From Actinomadura mexicana (GTDB lineage Bacteria; Actinomycetota; Actinomycetes; Streptosporangiales; Streptosporangiaceae), in the NCBI RefSeq assembly GCF_900188105.1, contig NZ_FZNP01000021.1:62001-126000 (forward strand): DNA of 64,000 nt, in the 5' to 3' direction. Positions 45,116-53,722 of this stretch are shown one piece after another. Under the pieces are notes generated by a model. The model made no database searches. It saw only the letters and a list, made by a program, of their open reading frames with translations, and was not told where the DNA came from. The position numbers were made by a program, and so were the translations under genes. Each line of letters begins with the position of its first letter. Position 1 is the first letter of the stretch.

Positions 45116-45955
45116 ATGGCGGGCCGCGAGCTGACCTCTCTCCGATCACCACGGGTGAAGGCCGCTCGGCGGCTCGCCAAACGCGCGTTCCGGCGTCGTG
45201 AGAACCGGTTCCTCGCCGAGGGGCCGCAGGCGGTGCGGGAGGCGCTGGAGATCCCCGGCGGGCTCGCCGAGCTGTTCACCACGGCCGAGGCGGAGGCACG
45301 CCACCCCGAGCTGGTGCTCGCCGCCGAGCGCGCCGGCGCGCCGGTGCTGCGCGTCAGCGGCGAGGTCATGGCCGAGCTGGCCCAGACCGTCACCCCGCAG
45401 GGGCTGCTGGCGGTCTGCGAGTTCGTCGACGTCCCGCTGGACAGGGCGCTGGAAAACGGTCCCCGGCTGGTGACCGTGCTCGCGCACGTCCGCGACCCCG
45501 GCAACGCGGGGACCGTCCTGCGCACCGCCGACGCCGCGGGGTCGGAGACGGTCGTCTTCACCGACGCCTCCGTCGACCCCTACAACGGCAAGTGCGTCCG
45601 CGCTTCCGCGGGAAGCCTGTTCCACCTGCCGGTCGTCGTCGGCCCCCGGTTCGACGCGCTGATCCCGGAGTTGAAGGGCGCGGGCCTGACCGTCCTCGCC
45701 GCCGACGGCGCGGGCGACCGCACCCTCGACGAGGCGATCGACGAGGGGGTGCTCGCGCGCCCCACGGCCTGGGTGTTCGGGAACGAGGCGTGGGGGCTGC
45801 CCGAAGAGATCCTGCGGCATGTGGACGAGGTCGTCCGCGTGCCCATCTACGGGCGGGCCGAGAGCCTGAACCTGGCGACGGCCGCCGCCGTATGCCTGTA
45901 TGCGTCCGCCCGCGCGCAGCGCGGCTCGCAAGGAGAGCGCCCGAGCCGTATGTGA
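45116..45955 (+). CDS. TrmH/SpoU-type RNA ribose methyltransferase
   Basis: This 279-residue protein starts at ATG 45116. The N-terminal substrate-binding part (KRAFRRRENRFLAEGPQAVREAL) precedes the SPOUT knot motifs: VLAHVRDPGNAGTVLRTADAAGSETVVF (motif 1), TAWVFGNEAWGL (motif 2) and VRVPIYGRAESLNLATAAAVCLY (motif 3). It uses S-adenosylmethionine to methylate a ribose 2'-hydroxyl, probably in 23S rRNA. The position after rplT is conserved in actinobacteria, where the gene is often called tsnR-like. The exact nucleotide is unknown. Confidence 0.93.
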   Translation: MAGRELTSLRSPRVKAARRLAKRAFRRRENRFLAEGPQAVREALEIPGGLAELFTTAEAEARHPELVLAAERAGAPVLRVSGEVMAELAQTVTPQGLLAVCEFVDVPLDRALENGPRLVTVLAHVRDPGNAGTVLRTADAAGSETVVFTDASVDPYNGKCVRASAGSLFHLPVVVGPRFDALIPELKGAGLTVLAADGAGDRTLDEAIDEGVLARPTAWVFGNEAWGLPEEILRHVDEVVRVPIYGRAESLNLATAAAVCLYASARAQRGSQGERPSRM

Positions 45956-45995
45956 GGCACGGTGCGGTCGCGTGTTCCACTGCATTCCGTGATCG

Positions 45996-46018
45996 AATGG
46001 CCGCATGCGGTCGCCATT
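45996..46018. promoter_or_regulatory. Palindrome, candidate operator upstream of the STAS gene
   Basis: AATGGC and GCCATT (6-bp arms) flank CGCATGCGGTC, which itself contains the palindrome CGCATGCG. The 23-base element lies about 200 nt before the STAS start, in a 269-nt gap with no other gene. It may be a protein-binding site. No regulator is proposed. Confidence 0.35.
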
Positions 46019-46224
46019 GGCGCCGCCTTGCGACAGGTGAGCTGGGAAGATGGTCTCCGCGTGGACGCGGGGCAGGGGGCCTGCCACCGCGCGGGGCTCG
46101 TCCGCGGGCAGGAGCGAGAACCGCGACCGGCGGGGGATCACGTCGTCGCGGTACCGCGCCTAACGTGTTGATCAATGGGTTGACCAGGGCGGCGACCAGG
46201 CCGCACAGAGTGGGGGCGAGCGTG

Positions 46225-46731
46225 ATGACCGAGGAGACCAGGCGGCCGGGAAGGCCGGGTCGGCGTCCCCCGGAGGTGCGGTGCCGGGCCGGCGCGGTCC
46301 AGGCCGCCGCCGTCCCGGACGCCGCTCCGGGCGCCGCCTCCGGTGCGCACGCCTGCGACGGGCTGCGCATCGAGACCGCCAGGGTCGGGGTCGGCACGGC
46401 CGTCGTCGCGGTGGCCGGGGAGATCGACCTGCGCACCGCCGGGCCGCTGCGCGACCGGCTCGTCGAGATGCACGGCCGGCTGCCCGGGGCGGGGCCGCGC
46501 CGTCTGGTGGCCGACTTCGCCGCCGTCCCGTTCTGCGACGCGGCCGGGCTCGGCGCGCTGGTCGCCGCGCACAACCAGATCTCCGCCGACGGCGGCGAGA
46601 TCGCCCTCGCCGGGGTGCGGCCCGCCCAGCTGCGGCTGCTGATGATCACTGGCCTGCACCGGCTGTTCGCGATCCATCGCGATGTCGAGGCCGCGCTGTC
46701 CGGCCAGGACTCGCCCACGAGGTCCGGATGA
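46225..46731 (+). CDS. STAS-domain anti-sigma factor antagonist-like protein
   Basis: ATG 46225 gives 168 residues (GTG 46222 is an alternative). The first 45 residues are Arg/Ala/Pro-rich. The STAS domain follows: VAVAGEIDLRTAGPLRDRLVEMHGRL, VADFAAVPFCDAAGLGALVAAHNQI and IALAGVRPAQLRLLMITGLHRLFAIHRDVEAAL. In SpoIIAA-like antagonists the segment is D-S-S/T-G-L-G with the serine phosphorylated by an anti-sigma kinase. Here D105 is followed by alanines 106 and 107, so that serine is absent. It cannot be switched by that phosphorylation. No partner kinase or sigma factor is adjacent, except the histidine kinase below. Confidence 0.87.
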   Translation: MTEETRRPGRPGRRPPEVRCRAGAVQAAAVPDAAPGAASGAHACDGLRIETARVGVGTAVVAVAGEIDLRTAGPLRDRLVEMHGRLPGAGPRRLVADFAAVPFCDAAGLGALVAAHNQISADGGEIALAGVRPAQLRLLMITGLHRLFAIHRDVEAALSGQDSPTRSG

Positions 46732-46895
46732 GGGCGCGAACCCCTGATGAGGCCGTCCGCGGGTGGCGGCGACACCCCGCACGGAGGCTACACATGCCTT
46801 GCCGCGAGGCGGTTTCCGGGTCCCGTTAGGGGCCCGACTCCGGCTAGAGTCTCTTTCCGACAGGCCGCGTTCCCATCGGTGTTCTGGAGGCCGCT

Positions 46896-48008
46896 GTGGG
46901 CGGAGAGGAATCCCCTCTCGTGGCCGCGCGCGGGCCCGAGGCGGGGTCCGGGCCGGGCCCCGAGGGGGGCGGCCCGGACGATCTGCCCGACGGGCTGATG
47001 GTCGCCGGCCGGGATGCCCGCGTGATCGTGTTCAACGCGGCCGCCGCGCGGATCACCGGGATCACGGCCGGGTCGGCCGTGGGCCGCGACTTCCGCGACG
47101 TGCTGCCCCTGCACGACGCCGAGGGCCGCGACTGGTGGAAGTGCCTGGCCCCCTATGACGGCCTGTCCACCCGCACCCGTCATCCCGAGCGCGTGCTGTT
47201 CCTGCCCGGCGGCACCGAGGTGCTCGTCACCGCGGCCTACCGGCGCGACGCCGAACGCCGTGTGGAACGGTTCACCGTGTGCCTGCGCGACGCCCTGCAC
47301 CGCGCCCGCCAGGAGCGCGACCGCGCCGACCTCGTCTCCACCGTCGCCCACGAGCTGCGCTCCCCGCTCACCAGCGTCAAGGGGTTCACCGCGACGCTGC
47401 TGGCCAAGTGGCACCGCTTCAACGACGACCAGAAGCGGGTGATGCTGGAGACCGTCAACGCCGACGCCGACCGCGTCACCCGGCTGATCACCGAGCTGCT
47501 GGACGTGTCCCGGATCGAGTCGGGCCGGCTGGAGATGCGCCGCCAGGTCGTCGACCTTCCCGAGGAGGTCCGCAAGGTCATCGCGGGCCGGGTCGCGGCG
47601 GGGGAGCCGGAGGACCGCTTCCGCTTCGAGACGCGCGGCGATCTGCCCGAGATGTGGCTCGATCCCGACAAGATGGATCAAATCCTCGGCAACCTCGTCG
47701 AAAACGCGGTGCGCCACGGTGCGGGCACTGTCACCATTGTGGTGGAGCCGGACGCGCACAAGGAGGGGGCGGCCGTGTCGGTACGCGACGAGGGCGAGGG
47801 CATTCCGCCCGAGGCCGTCCCGCGCGTCTTCCGGCAGTTCTGGCGCGGCCCCGGCGGCAGCCGCCGCGGCGGCACGGGGCTCGGGCTCTACATCGTCAAG
47901 GGGCTGGTCGAGGCGCACGGCGGCGTGATCACCGTGCGGCGGGCGCCCGGCGGTGGCGCCGAGTTCCGATTTACCGTGCCCGCAGGGGCCCCCGACTACG
48001 CCGGCTGA
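46896..48008 (+). CDS. PAS-domain sensor histidine kinase (orphan)
   Basis: GTG 46896 after TGGAGG gives 370 residues. A PAS domain fills about 25-125 (DLPDGLMVAGRDARVIVFNAAAARITG). The H-box is TVAHELRSPLTSVKGF with His152. The ATPase has NLVENAVRHG (N), DEGEGIP (G1) and GGTGLGLYIVKGLVEAHGG (G2). There is no membrane helix, so it is likely cytoplasmic. No response regulator is adjacent. It is between the STAS gene and pheS, and a phosphorelay partner elsewhere is inferred. Confidence 0.92.
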   Translation: MGGEESPLVAARGPEAGSGPGPEGGGPDDLPDGLMVAGRDARVIVFNAAAARITGITAGSAVGRDFRDVLPLHDAEGRDWWKCLAPYDGLSTRTRHPERVLFLPGGTEVLVTAAYRRDAERRVERFTVCLRDALHRARQERDRADLVSTVAHELRSPLTSVKGFTATLLAKWHRFNDDQKRVMLETVNADADRVTRLITELLDVSRIESGRLEMRRQVVDLPEEVRKVIAGRVAAGEPEDRFRFETRGDLPEMWLDPDKMDQILGNLVENAVRHGAGTVTIVVEPDAHKEGAAVSVRDEGEGIPPEAVPRVFRQFWRGPGGSRRGGTGLGLYIVKGLVEAHGGVITVRRAPGGGAEFRFTVPAGAPDYAG

Positions 48009-48096
48009 CCGCGGCCCACACCGCGGCACGGCAACGGGTCCCCGGGCGGGCCAGCGCGTCACGCGCACGCTTTCCGGATGTTCTCCGCCCGCGCAC

Positions 48097-48102
48097 TAGA
48101 CT
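48097..48102 (+). promoter_or_regulatory. Candidate -10 element of pheS-pheT
   Basis: TAGACT at 48097-48102, 39 bases before the pheS ATG, equals the -10 of the yajC promoter. The -35 position lacks a strong match (CCGGAT at 17-nt spacing). I see no T-box or Phe-rich leader peptide. Confidence 0.35.
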
Positions 48103-48140
48103 GCGGGCGTCCCACGCCGACCGGAGTCGATCACACCACC

Positions 48141-49250
48141 ATGTCTGCACCGAACAAGTCCTATGACCCCGTCGAGGTGTCCGCCCTGCAGCCCGAGGCG
48201 CTGGAGCGGGCCCGCACCGAGGCGCTCGCGGCGATCGCCGCGGCCGCCGACCTCGACGCCCTGAAGCAGGTCCGGCTGGCGCACGCCGGCGACCGTTCCC
48301 CGCTGGCCCTCGCCAACCGCGAGATCGGCGCGCTGCCGCCCGCGGCCCGCGCCGAGGCCGGCAAGCGCATCGGCGCCGCCCGGGGCGCGGTGGCCAAGGC
48401 GCTCAAGGAGCGCCAGGCCGAGTTGGAGGAGGAGCGCGACCGCCGCGTCCTCGTCGAGGAGACCGTCGACGTCACCCTCCCGTGGGACCGCGCGCCGCGC
48501 GGCGCCCGGCACCCGCTGACCACGATGCAGGAGCGGATGGCCGACGTCTTCGTCTCGATGGGCTTCGAGGTCTCCGAAGGCCCCGAGGTCGAGGCGGAGT
48601 GGTTCAACTTCGACGCCCTGAACTTCCTGCCCGACCACCCGGCCCGCACCATGCAGGACACCTTCTTCGTCGAGTCGGAGGACTCCGGGCTGGTGATGCG
48701 CACCCACACCTCGCCGATGCAGATCAGGTCGCTGCTGTCGCGGCCGCTGCCGGTGTACGTGGTGGCGCCCGGCCGCACGTTCCGCACCGACGAGCTGGAC
48801 GCCACGCACAGCCCGGTGTTCCACCAGCTGGAGGGCCTCGCCGTCGACGAGGGCCTGACGATGGCCGACCTGCGCGGCGGCATCGACGCGTTCGTCACCG
48901 GGATGTTCGGCGAGGGGCTGAGGACGCGGTTCAGGCCGTCGTTCTTCCCGTTCACCGAGCCGTCCGCCGAGGTGGACATGCAGTGCTTCGTGTGCCGGGG
49001 CGCGTCCGCGGAGCCGGGCGGCGACCCGTGCCGCACCTGCGGCTCGGAGGGCTGGATCGAGCTCGGCGGCTGCGGCATGGTCAACCCGCGGGTGCTGGTG
49101 GCCTGCGGGGTCGACCCGGACCGCTACAGCGGCTGGGCGTTCGGGCTGGGCGTCGAGCGGACGCTGATGTTCCGGCACGGCGTGGAGGACATGTACGACA
49201 TGGTGGAGGGTGACGTCCGGTTCACCCTCCCGTTCGGGACGGAGATCTGA
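48141..49250 (+). CDS. pheS: Phenylalanyl-tRNA synthetase alpha subunit
   Basis: This 369-residue subunit starts at ATG 48141. An N-terminal coiled coil (to about 100) binds tRNA. Class II motifs include RHPLTTMQERMADVFVSMGFEV, MRTHTSPMQIRSL and GRTFRTDELDATHSPVFHQLEG. FFPFTEPSAEVDMQCFVC and WIELGGCGMVNP bring the phenylalanine pocket, and GWAFGLGVERTLMF is motif 3. CFVC, with later CRTC, is a Cys cluster of the kind seen in some bacterial PheS. Stop and pheT start overlap by one base (TGATG). Confidence 0.96.
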   Translation: MSAPNKSYDPVEVSALQPEALERARTEALAAIAAAADLDALKQVRLAHAGDRSPLALANREIGALPPAARAEAGKRIGAARGAVAKALKERQAELEEERDRRVLVEETVDVTLPWDRAPRGARHPLTTMQERMADVFVSMGFEVSEGPEVEAEWFNFDALNFLPDHPARTMQDTFFVESEDSGLVMRTHTSPMQIRSLLSRPLPVYVVAPGRTFRTDELDATHSPVFHQLEGLAVDEGLTMADLRGGIDAFVTGMFGEGLRTRFRPSFFPFTEPSAEVDMQCFVCRGASAEPGGDPCRTCGSEGWIELGGCGMVNPRVLVACGVDPDRYSGWAFGLGVERTLMFRHGVEDMYDMVEGDVRFTLPFGTEI

Positions 49251-51727
49251 TGCGGGCCCCGCTTTCCTGGCTGCGCGAGTACGTCGAGCTCCCGGCCGGC
49301 GTCACGGGCCGCGCGCTGGCCGCCGAGCTGATCGCGGCGGGCCTGGAGGTCGAGACGGTCGAGCGGGCCGGCGCCGACATCGCCGGCCCGCTCGTGGTCG
49401 GCGAGGTTCTGGAGATCGAGGAGCTGACCGGCTTCAAGAAGCCGATCCGCCACTGCCGGGTGGACGTCGGCGACGCCAACGGCACCGGGGAGCCGCAGAG
49501 CATCGTCTGCGGCGCCACCAACTTCGCGGTCGGCGACCGCGTCGTGGTCGTCCTGCCGGGCGGCGTGCTGCCCGGCGGGTTCGAGATCGGTGCCCGCAAG
49601 ACCTACGGCCGCCTGTCGGAGGGCATGATCTGCTCGGTCACCGAGCTCGGGATCGGCGACGACCACAGCGGCATCCTCGTCCTGCCGCCGGACGCCCCCG
49701 TCGGCGTGGACGCGATCGAGCTGCTCGGGCTGCGCGACGACGTCCTCGACATCGCCGTGACGCCCGACCGCGGCTACGCCCTGTCCATCCGCGGCATCGC
49801 CCGCGAGGCCGCCATCGCCTACGGGGTGCCGTTCAGAGATCCGGCGGACGTCGAACTGCCCACCGACGAGGAGCCGAGCTATCCGGCGAGCATCGGCGAT
49901 CCGTCCGTGTGCGACCGGTTCGTCCTGCGCGAGGTGAGCGGCTTCGACCCGGACGCGCGGACCCCGATGTGGATGCAGGTGCGCCTGCACCGCGCGGGGA
50001 TGCGGCCGGTGTCGCTGGCGGTCGACATCACCAACTACCTGATGCTGGAGCTCGGGCAGCCGCTGCACGCGTTCGACCGGGGCAAGCTGACCGGCCCGAT
50101 CGTCGTGCGGCGCGCCGAGCCCGGCGAGCAGCTGGAGACGCTCGACCACGTCAAGCGTGCCCTCGACCCCGGCGACATCCTCATCACCGACGCGTCGGGA
50201 CCGATCTCGATGGCCGGCACGATGGGCGGGCTCGCCACCGAGATCGACGACCGGTCGAGCGACATGGTGGTCGAGGCCGCGCACTTCGACGCCATGGGCA
50301 CCGCCCGGATGAGCCGCCGGCACCGGCTGCACAGCGAGGCGTCGCACCGGTTCGAGCGCGGCGTCGACCGCGAGCTGCCGCTGTACGCCTCGTACCGGGC
50401 GGTGCGGATGCTCGCCGAGCTGGGCGGCGCGAAGATCGTGGCCGGCGTCACGCACGCCGAGGCGCCGGTCGAGCGGGCCGCGGTGACGATGCCCGCCGGG
50501 CATCCCGACCGGGTGGCGGGCGTGGCCTACGGCCGGGACGCGGTCGTCCGGCGCCTGGAGCAGGTCGGCTGCACGGTGGCCGGCGGCGACGTCCTGACGG
50601 TGACGCCGCCGTCCTGGCGTCCCGACCTCACGGCGCCGAACGACCTCGCCGAGGAGGTCATCCGGCTGGAGGGGTACGAGGACATCCCGGCCCGGGCGCC
50701 GCGCCCGGCGGCGGGCAAGGGCCTGACCGCCGAGCAGCGGCTGCGCCGCCGGGTGGGCCGCGCGCTCGCCGGCGCCGGGTACGTGGAGGCGCTCGCCTTC
50801 CCGTTCGTCGCCGAGAAGGATCTGGACGGCCTCCAGCTCCCGGCGGACGACGCGCGGCGGCGGACGCTGCGGCTCGCGAACCCGATGTCGGAGGAGGAGC
50901 CGCTGCTGCGCACCACGCTGCTGCCCGGCCTGCTCAAGGTGCTGGCGCTCAATGTGGGGCGCGGCTTCGGCGACGCCGCGCTGTTCGAGGTCGGCGTGGT
51001 GTTCCGGCCGCGCCCGGACGCCCCGGTGCGGGCGCCGCGGCTCGCCGTGGACCGCGGCCCGACGGCCGAGGAGGTGGCCGGGCTCGAGGCCGCGCTGCCG
51101 GACCAGCCGTACCGGGTCGCGGTGGTGCTGTCCGGCGACCGCGAGCCGTCGGGCTGGTGGGGCGAGGGCCGTCCGGCGCTGTGGGCGGACGCGGTCGAGG
51201 CGGCCCGCACGGTGGCCCGCGAGGTCGGCGTCGAGCTGGCGGTGAAGGCCGACCAGCACGCGCCCTGGCATCCCGGCCGCTGCGCCGCGCTGTACGCGGG
51301 CGACACCCTCGTCGGGCACGCCGGCGAGCTGCACCCGCGGGTCACGAAGGCGTACGGGCTGCCCGCGCGGTCGTGCGCGATGGAGCTGGAGCTGCGCCGC
51401 CTGGGTGAGCCGGTGACCGTCCGCGCGCCGCATGTGTCGTCGTACCCGGTCGCGATGCAGGACGTCGCGCTCGTCGTGGACTCCGGGGTGCCCGCCGCGG
51501 AGGTCGAGTCGGCCTTGCGCGACGGTGCGGGCGGGCTCCTGGAGGCGATCCGGTTGTTCGACGTCTACACCGGCGAGCAGGTGGGCGAGGGCCGCAAGTC
51601 GCTGGCGTACTCGCTGCGGTTCCGCGCTCCGGACCGGACGCTCACGGCCGAGGAGGCGTCGCAGGCCCGCGAGTCCGCCGTGGCCGCCGCGTCCGAGCGG
51701 ACCGGAGCCGTGCTGCGCGGCGCCTGA
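49250..51727 (+). CDS. pheT: Phenylalanyl-tRNA synthetase beta subunit
   Basis: This 825-residue subunit starts at ATG 49250. Its domains are: the N-terminal MRAPLSWLREYVELP; an EMAP/tRNA-binding OB domain with VVGEVLEIEE and CGATNFAVGDRVVVVLPGGVLPGG; the editing B3/B4 core with MWMQVRLHRAGMRPVSLAVDITNYLMLELGQPLHAFD; a B5 domain with LEQVGCTVAGGDVLTVTPPSWRPDL; and the C-terminal RNP-like domain ending SLAYSLRFRAPDRTLTAEE. It forms the alpha2-beta2 enzyme with PheS and edits misacylated Tyr. Confidence 0.96.
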   Translation: MRAPLSWLREYVELPAGVTGRALAAELIAAGLEVETVERAGADIAGPLVVGEVLEIEELTGFKKPIRHCRVDVGDANGTGEPQSIVCGATNFAVGDRVVVVLPGGVLPGGFEIGARKTYGRLSEGMICSVTELGIGDDHSGILVLPPDAPVGVDAIELLGLRDDVLDIAVTPDRGYALSIRGIAREAAIAYGVPFRDPADVELPTDEEPSYPASIGDPSVCDRFVLREVSGFDPDARTPMWMQVRLHRAGMRPVSLAVDITNYLMLELGQPLHAFDRGKLTGPIVVRRAEPGEQLETLDHVKRALDPGDILITDASGPISMAGTMGGLATEIDDRSSDMVVEAAHFDAMGTARMSRRHRLHSEASHRFERGVDRELPLYASYRAVRMLAELGGAKIVAGVTHAEAPVERAAVTMPAGHPDRVAGVAYGRDAVVRRLEQVGCTVAGGDVLTVTPPSWRPDLTAPNDLAEEVIRLEGYEDIPARAPRPAAGKGLTAEQRLRRRVGRALAGAGYVEALAFPFVAEKDLDGLQLPADDARRRTLRLANPMSEEEPLLRTTLLPGLLKVLALNVGRGFGDAALFEVGVVFRPRPDAPVRAPRLAVDRGPTAEEVAGLEAALPDQPYRVAVVLSGDREPSGWWGEGRPALWADAVEAARTVAREVGVELAVKADQHAPWHPGRCAALYAGDTLVGHAGELHPRVTKAYGLPARSCAMELELRRLGEPVTVRAPHVSSYPVAMQDVALVVDSGVPAAEVESALRDGAGGLLEAIRLFDVYTGEQVGEGRKSLAYSLRFRAPDRTLTAEEASQARESAVAAASERTGAVLRGA

Positions 51728-51737
51728 CGGAACGCAG

Positions 51738-51774
51738 GCGTGCCCCGGACCCCGCGCAGGGGTCCGGGGCACGC
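51738..51774 (+). terminator. Hairpin terminator after pheT
   Basis: A perfect 16-bp inverted repeat (51738-51753 with 51759-51774, loop GCGCA) starts 11 bases after the pheT stop. It has no T-tail, as usual in this genome. It isolates pheST from the ABC-F gene. Confidence 0.8.
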
Positions 51775-52051
51775 CCGTGTCCCGGCCGGCATGGCCGAGG
51801 CAGGTTCTTAACGCTACTTGTGTCGCGATAAGTCGTCGGGTATCCTTCTTGGCGTCACATCGCCGCCCGGCTGGGGAGTCCATTGAGGATCTGAGGTCCG
51901 ACACCGCGCAGTGGCCGCTCTCCGGCCCGCGCACGTGACCTCAGTGCGGACTCTCTCCCCGCCGGGCCTTCTCATGCCCGCCGGCGCGTCGCGCGATCCG
52001 CGGTGTCTCCATGCGTCCCGCATCTTTCTCACTCACCATGGAGGCCGCCCA
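51775..52051 (+). promoter_or_regulatory. Promoter and long structured leader of the ABC-F gene
   Basis: TTGTGT at 51818-51823 and TATCCT at 51841-51846 are 17 nt apart, predicting a start near 51853 and a leader of about 200 nt. Inside are CTGAGGTC (51891-51898) with its complement GACCTCAG (51937-51944). Alternatives are GTCCG (51896-51900) with CGGAC (51947-51951) and GGGGAGTCC with GGACTCTCTCCCC, so folds are mutually exclusive. A stop-free path also links the leader to the ABC-F gene in frame from 51911. Such leaders commonly control ABC-F genes through ribosome-stalled attenuation. A GGAGG site precedes the true ATG by eight bases. Confidence 0.55.
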
Positions 52052-53668
52052 ATGTCATTCGCCATCGTGTGCTCGGACCTGTCGTTCGCGTGGCAGGACG
52101 GCACCGTCGTGCTGGCCGGGCTGGACGTCGCGTTCGGCGCCGGCAGGACCGGCCTGATCGGCGTCAACGGCTCCGGCAAGTCCACCCTGCTGAAGATCAT
52201 CGCTGGCGAGCTGCGGGCCGGCTCGGGCACCGTGAGCGTCGACGGGGAGATCGGCTACCTGCCGCAGAACCTCGTCCTCGACGACACCGCCACCGTCTCG
52301 GACCTGCTCGGCATCACCGCGACCCGCGCGGCCCTGCACGCCATCGAGCGCGGCGAGGCCACCGAGGACAACTTCGCCGCCGTCGGGGACGACTGGGACG
52401 TCGAGGAGCGCGCCAGCGCGGAGCTCGACCGGCTCGGCCTCGGCCACCTCGACCTGGACCGCACGGTCCCCACGCTGTCGGGCGGCGAGGCCGTGATGGT
52501 CGGGCTGGCGGCGCGCTTCCTGGCCCGTCCCGACGTCCTGCTGCTGGACGAGCCGACCAACAACCTGGACCTGGACGCGCGCCACCGCCTGTACGAGGCG
52601 GTCGCGTCCTGGACGGGCGTGCTCGTCGTCGTCAGCCACGACCGGGAGCTGCTCGACCGCGTCGACGAGATCGCCGACCTGCGCGACGGCGCCGTCCGGT
52701 CCTTCGGCGGCAACCTGTCGGCCTACGAGGACCTGCTCGCCGTCGAGCGGGAGGCCGCGGAGCGGACGGTCAGGGCCGCCGAGACCGACCTGCGCCGCCA
52801 GAAGCGCGAACTGGAGGAGGCCCACGTCAAGCTGGCCCGCCGCAAGCGCTACGGCAACAAGATGCAGGAGAACAAGCGCGAACCGAAGATCGTAATGGGC
52901 GAGCGCAAGCGGCAGGCCCAGGTCTCGGCGGGCAAGCACCGCATCATGCACGAGGAGCGGCTGGCCGGCGCCCGCACGCGGCTCACCGAGGCGGAGGAGG
53001 CCGTCCGCGAGGACGCCGGGATCCGCGTCGAGCTGCCCGCCACCCGCGTCCCGGCGGGGCGGACGGTGCTGACCGTGACGGGCCTCGCCGCTCCCGAGCC
53101 GGAACCCGGCACGCTGGGCGAGCTGATCGTCCGCGGGCCGGAGCGGATCGCGCTGGTCGGGCCCAACGGCTCCGGCAAGACCACGTTCCTGCGGGCGCTC
53201 GTGGGCGACCGCGTCCCCGCGGGCACGGCCGTGAAGCTCGGGGTGGACGGTGTACGGTACCTCCCGCAGCGGCTGGACGTCCTGGACGGGGACCTCAGCG
53301 TCGCCGAGAACGTCCGCGCGCAGGCGCCGTCGGCGCCGCCGGCGCGGATCCGGGCGGGGCTGGCGCGGTTCCTGTTCCGCGGGGCGCGGGCCGACCAGCC
53401 GGCCGCGACCCTGTCGGGCGGCGAGCGGTTCCGCGCCGTGCTGGCGTCGCTGCTGCTCGCCGAGCCGGCCCCGCAGCTGCTCCTGCTGGACGAGCCGACG
53501 AACAACCTCGACATGGCCAGTGCCGCGCAGCTCGGGCAGGCGCTCGCCGCCTACGAGGGCGCTCTGATCGTGGTCAGCCACGACGTGCCGTTCCTGCGCA
53601 CCCTCGGCATCACCCGCTGGCTGCGCATGGACCGGTCGTGCGGCCTCACCGAGGTCGAGCCGGTGTAG
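52052..53668 (+). CDS. ABC-F family ribosome-protection-type ATPase
   Basis: This 538-residue protein has two ABC domains and no membrane helix. Walker A motifs are GVNGSGKSTLLK and GPNGSGKTTFLR. Signatures are LSGGEAVMVGLAARF and LSGGERFRAVLASLLL. LLLDEPTNNLD occurs twice. The linker (about 240-330) is Arg/Lys-rich helix (RRKRYGNKMQENKREPKIVMGERKRQ), the part that reaches the ribosome. ABC-F proteins of this type displace antibiotics from the 50S peptidyl-transferase centre or exit tunnel. The antibiotic is not deducible. It is monocistronic, with a long leader. A start in the leader at 51911 in the same frame is unlikely. Confidence 0.93.
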   Translation: MSFAIVCSDLSFAWQDGTVVLAGLDVAFGAGRTGLIGVNGSGKSTLLKIIAGELRAGSGTVSVDGEIGYLPQNLVLDDTATVSDLLGITATRAALHAIERGEATEDNFAAVGDDWDVEERASAELDRLGLGHLDLDRTVPTLSGGEAVMVGLAARFLARPDVLLLDEPTNNLDLDARHRLYEAVASWTGVLVVVSHDRELLDRVDEIADLRDGAVRSFGGNLSAYEDLLAVEREAAERTVRAAETDLRRQKRELEEAHVKLARRKRYGNKMQENKREPKIVMGERKRQAQVSAGKHRIMHEERLAGARTRLTEAEEAVREDAGIRVELPATRVPAGRTVLTVTGLAAPEPEPGTLGELIVRGPERIALVGPNGSGKTTFLRALVGDRVPAGTAVKLGVDGVRYLPQRLDVLDGDLSVAENVRAQAPSAPPARIRAGLARFLFRGARADQPAATLSGGERFRAVLASLLLAEPAPQLLLLDEPTNNLDMASAAQLGQALAAYEGALIVVSHDVPFLRTLGITRWLRMDRSCGLTEVEPV

Positions 53669-53675
53669 CGCGTGC

Positions 53676-53712
53676 GGCGGCCCCCGCGCGGACCGTTCGC
53701 GCGGGGGCCGCC
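53676..53712. terminator. Bidirectional terminator between ABC-F gene and permease
   Basis: A perfect 15-bp inverted repeat (53676-53690 with 53698-53712), loop GACCGTT, separates the convergent ABC-F and permease genes. Confidence 0.8.
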
Positions 53713-53722
53713 CCGGTTCCGG

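Noticed and set aside
48009..48140. T-box or Phe attenuator upstream of pheS
   Set aside because: The gap is only 132 nt and I see no T-box consensus or run of Phe codons.
49124..51934. Antisense frame opposite pheST
   Set aside because: Arg/Gly/Asp-rich shadow without motifs.
51911..52051. Upstream extension of the ABC-F protein
   Set aside because: The frame is open, but there is no family similarity and the ATG at 52052 has an excellent ribosome site and the conserved start.
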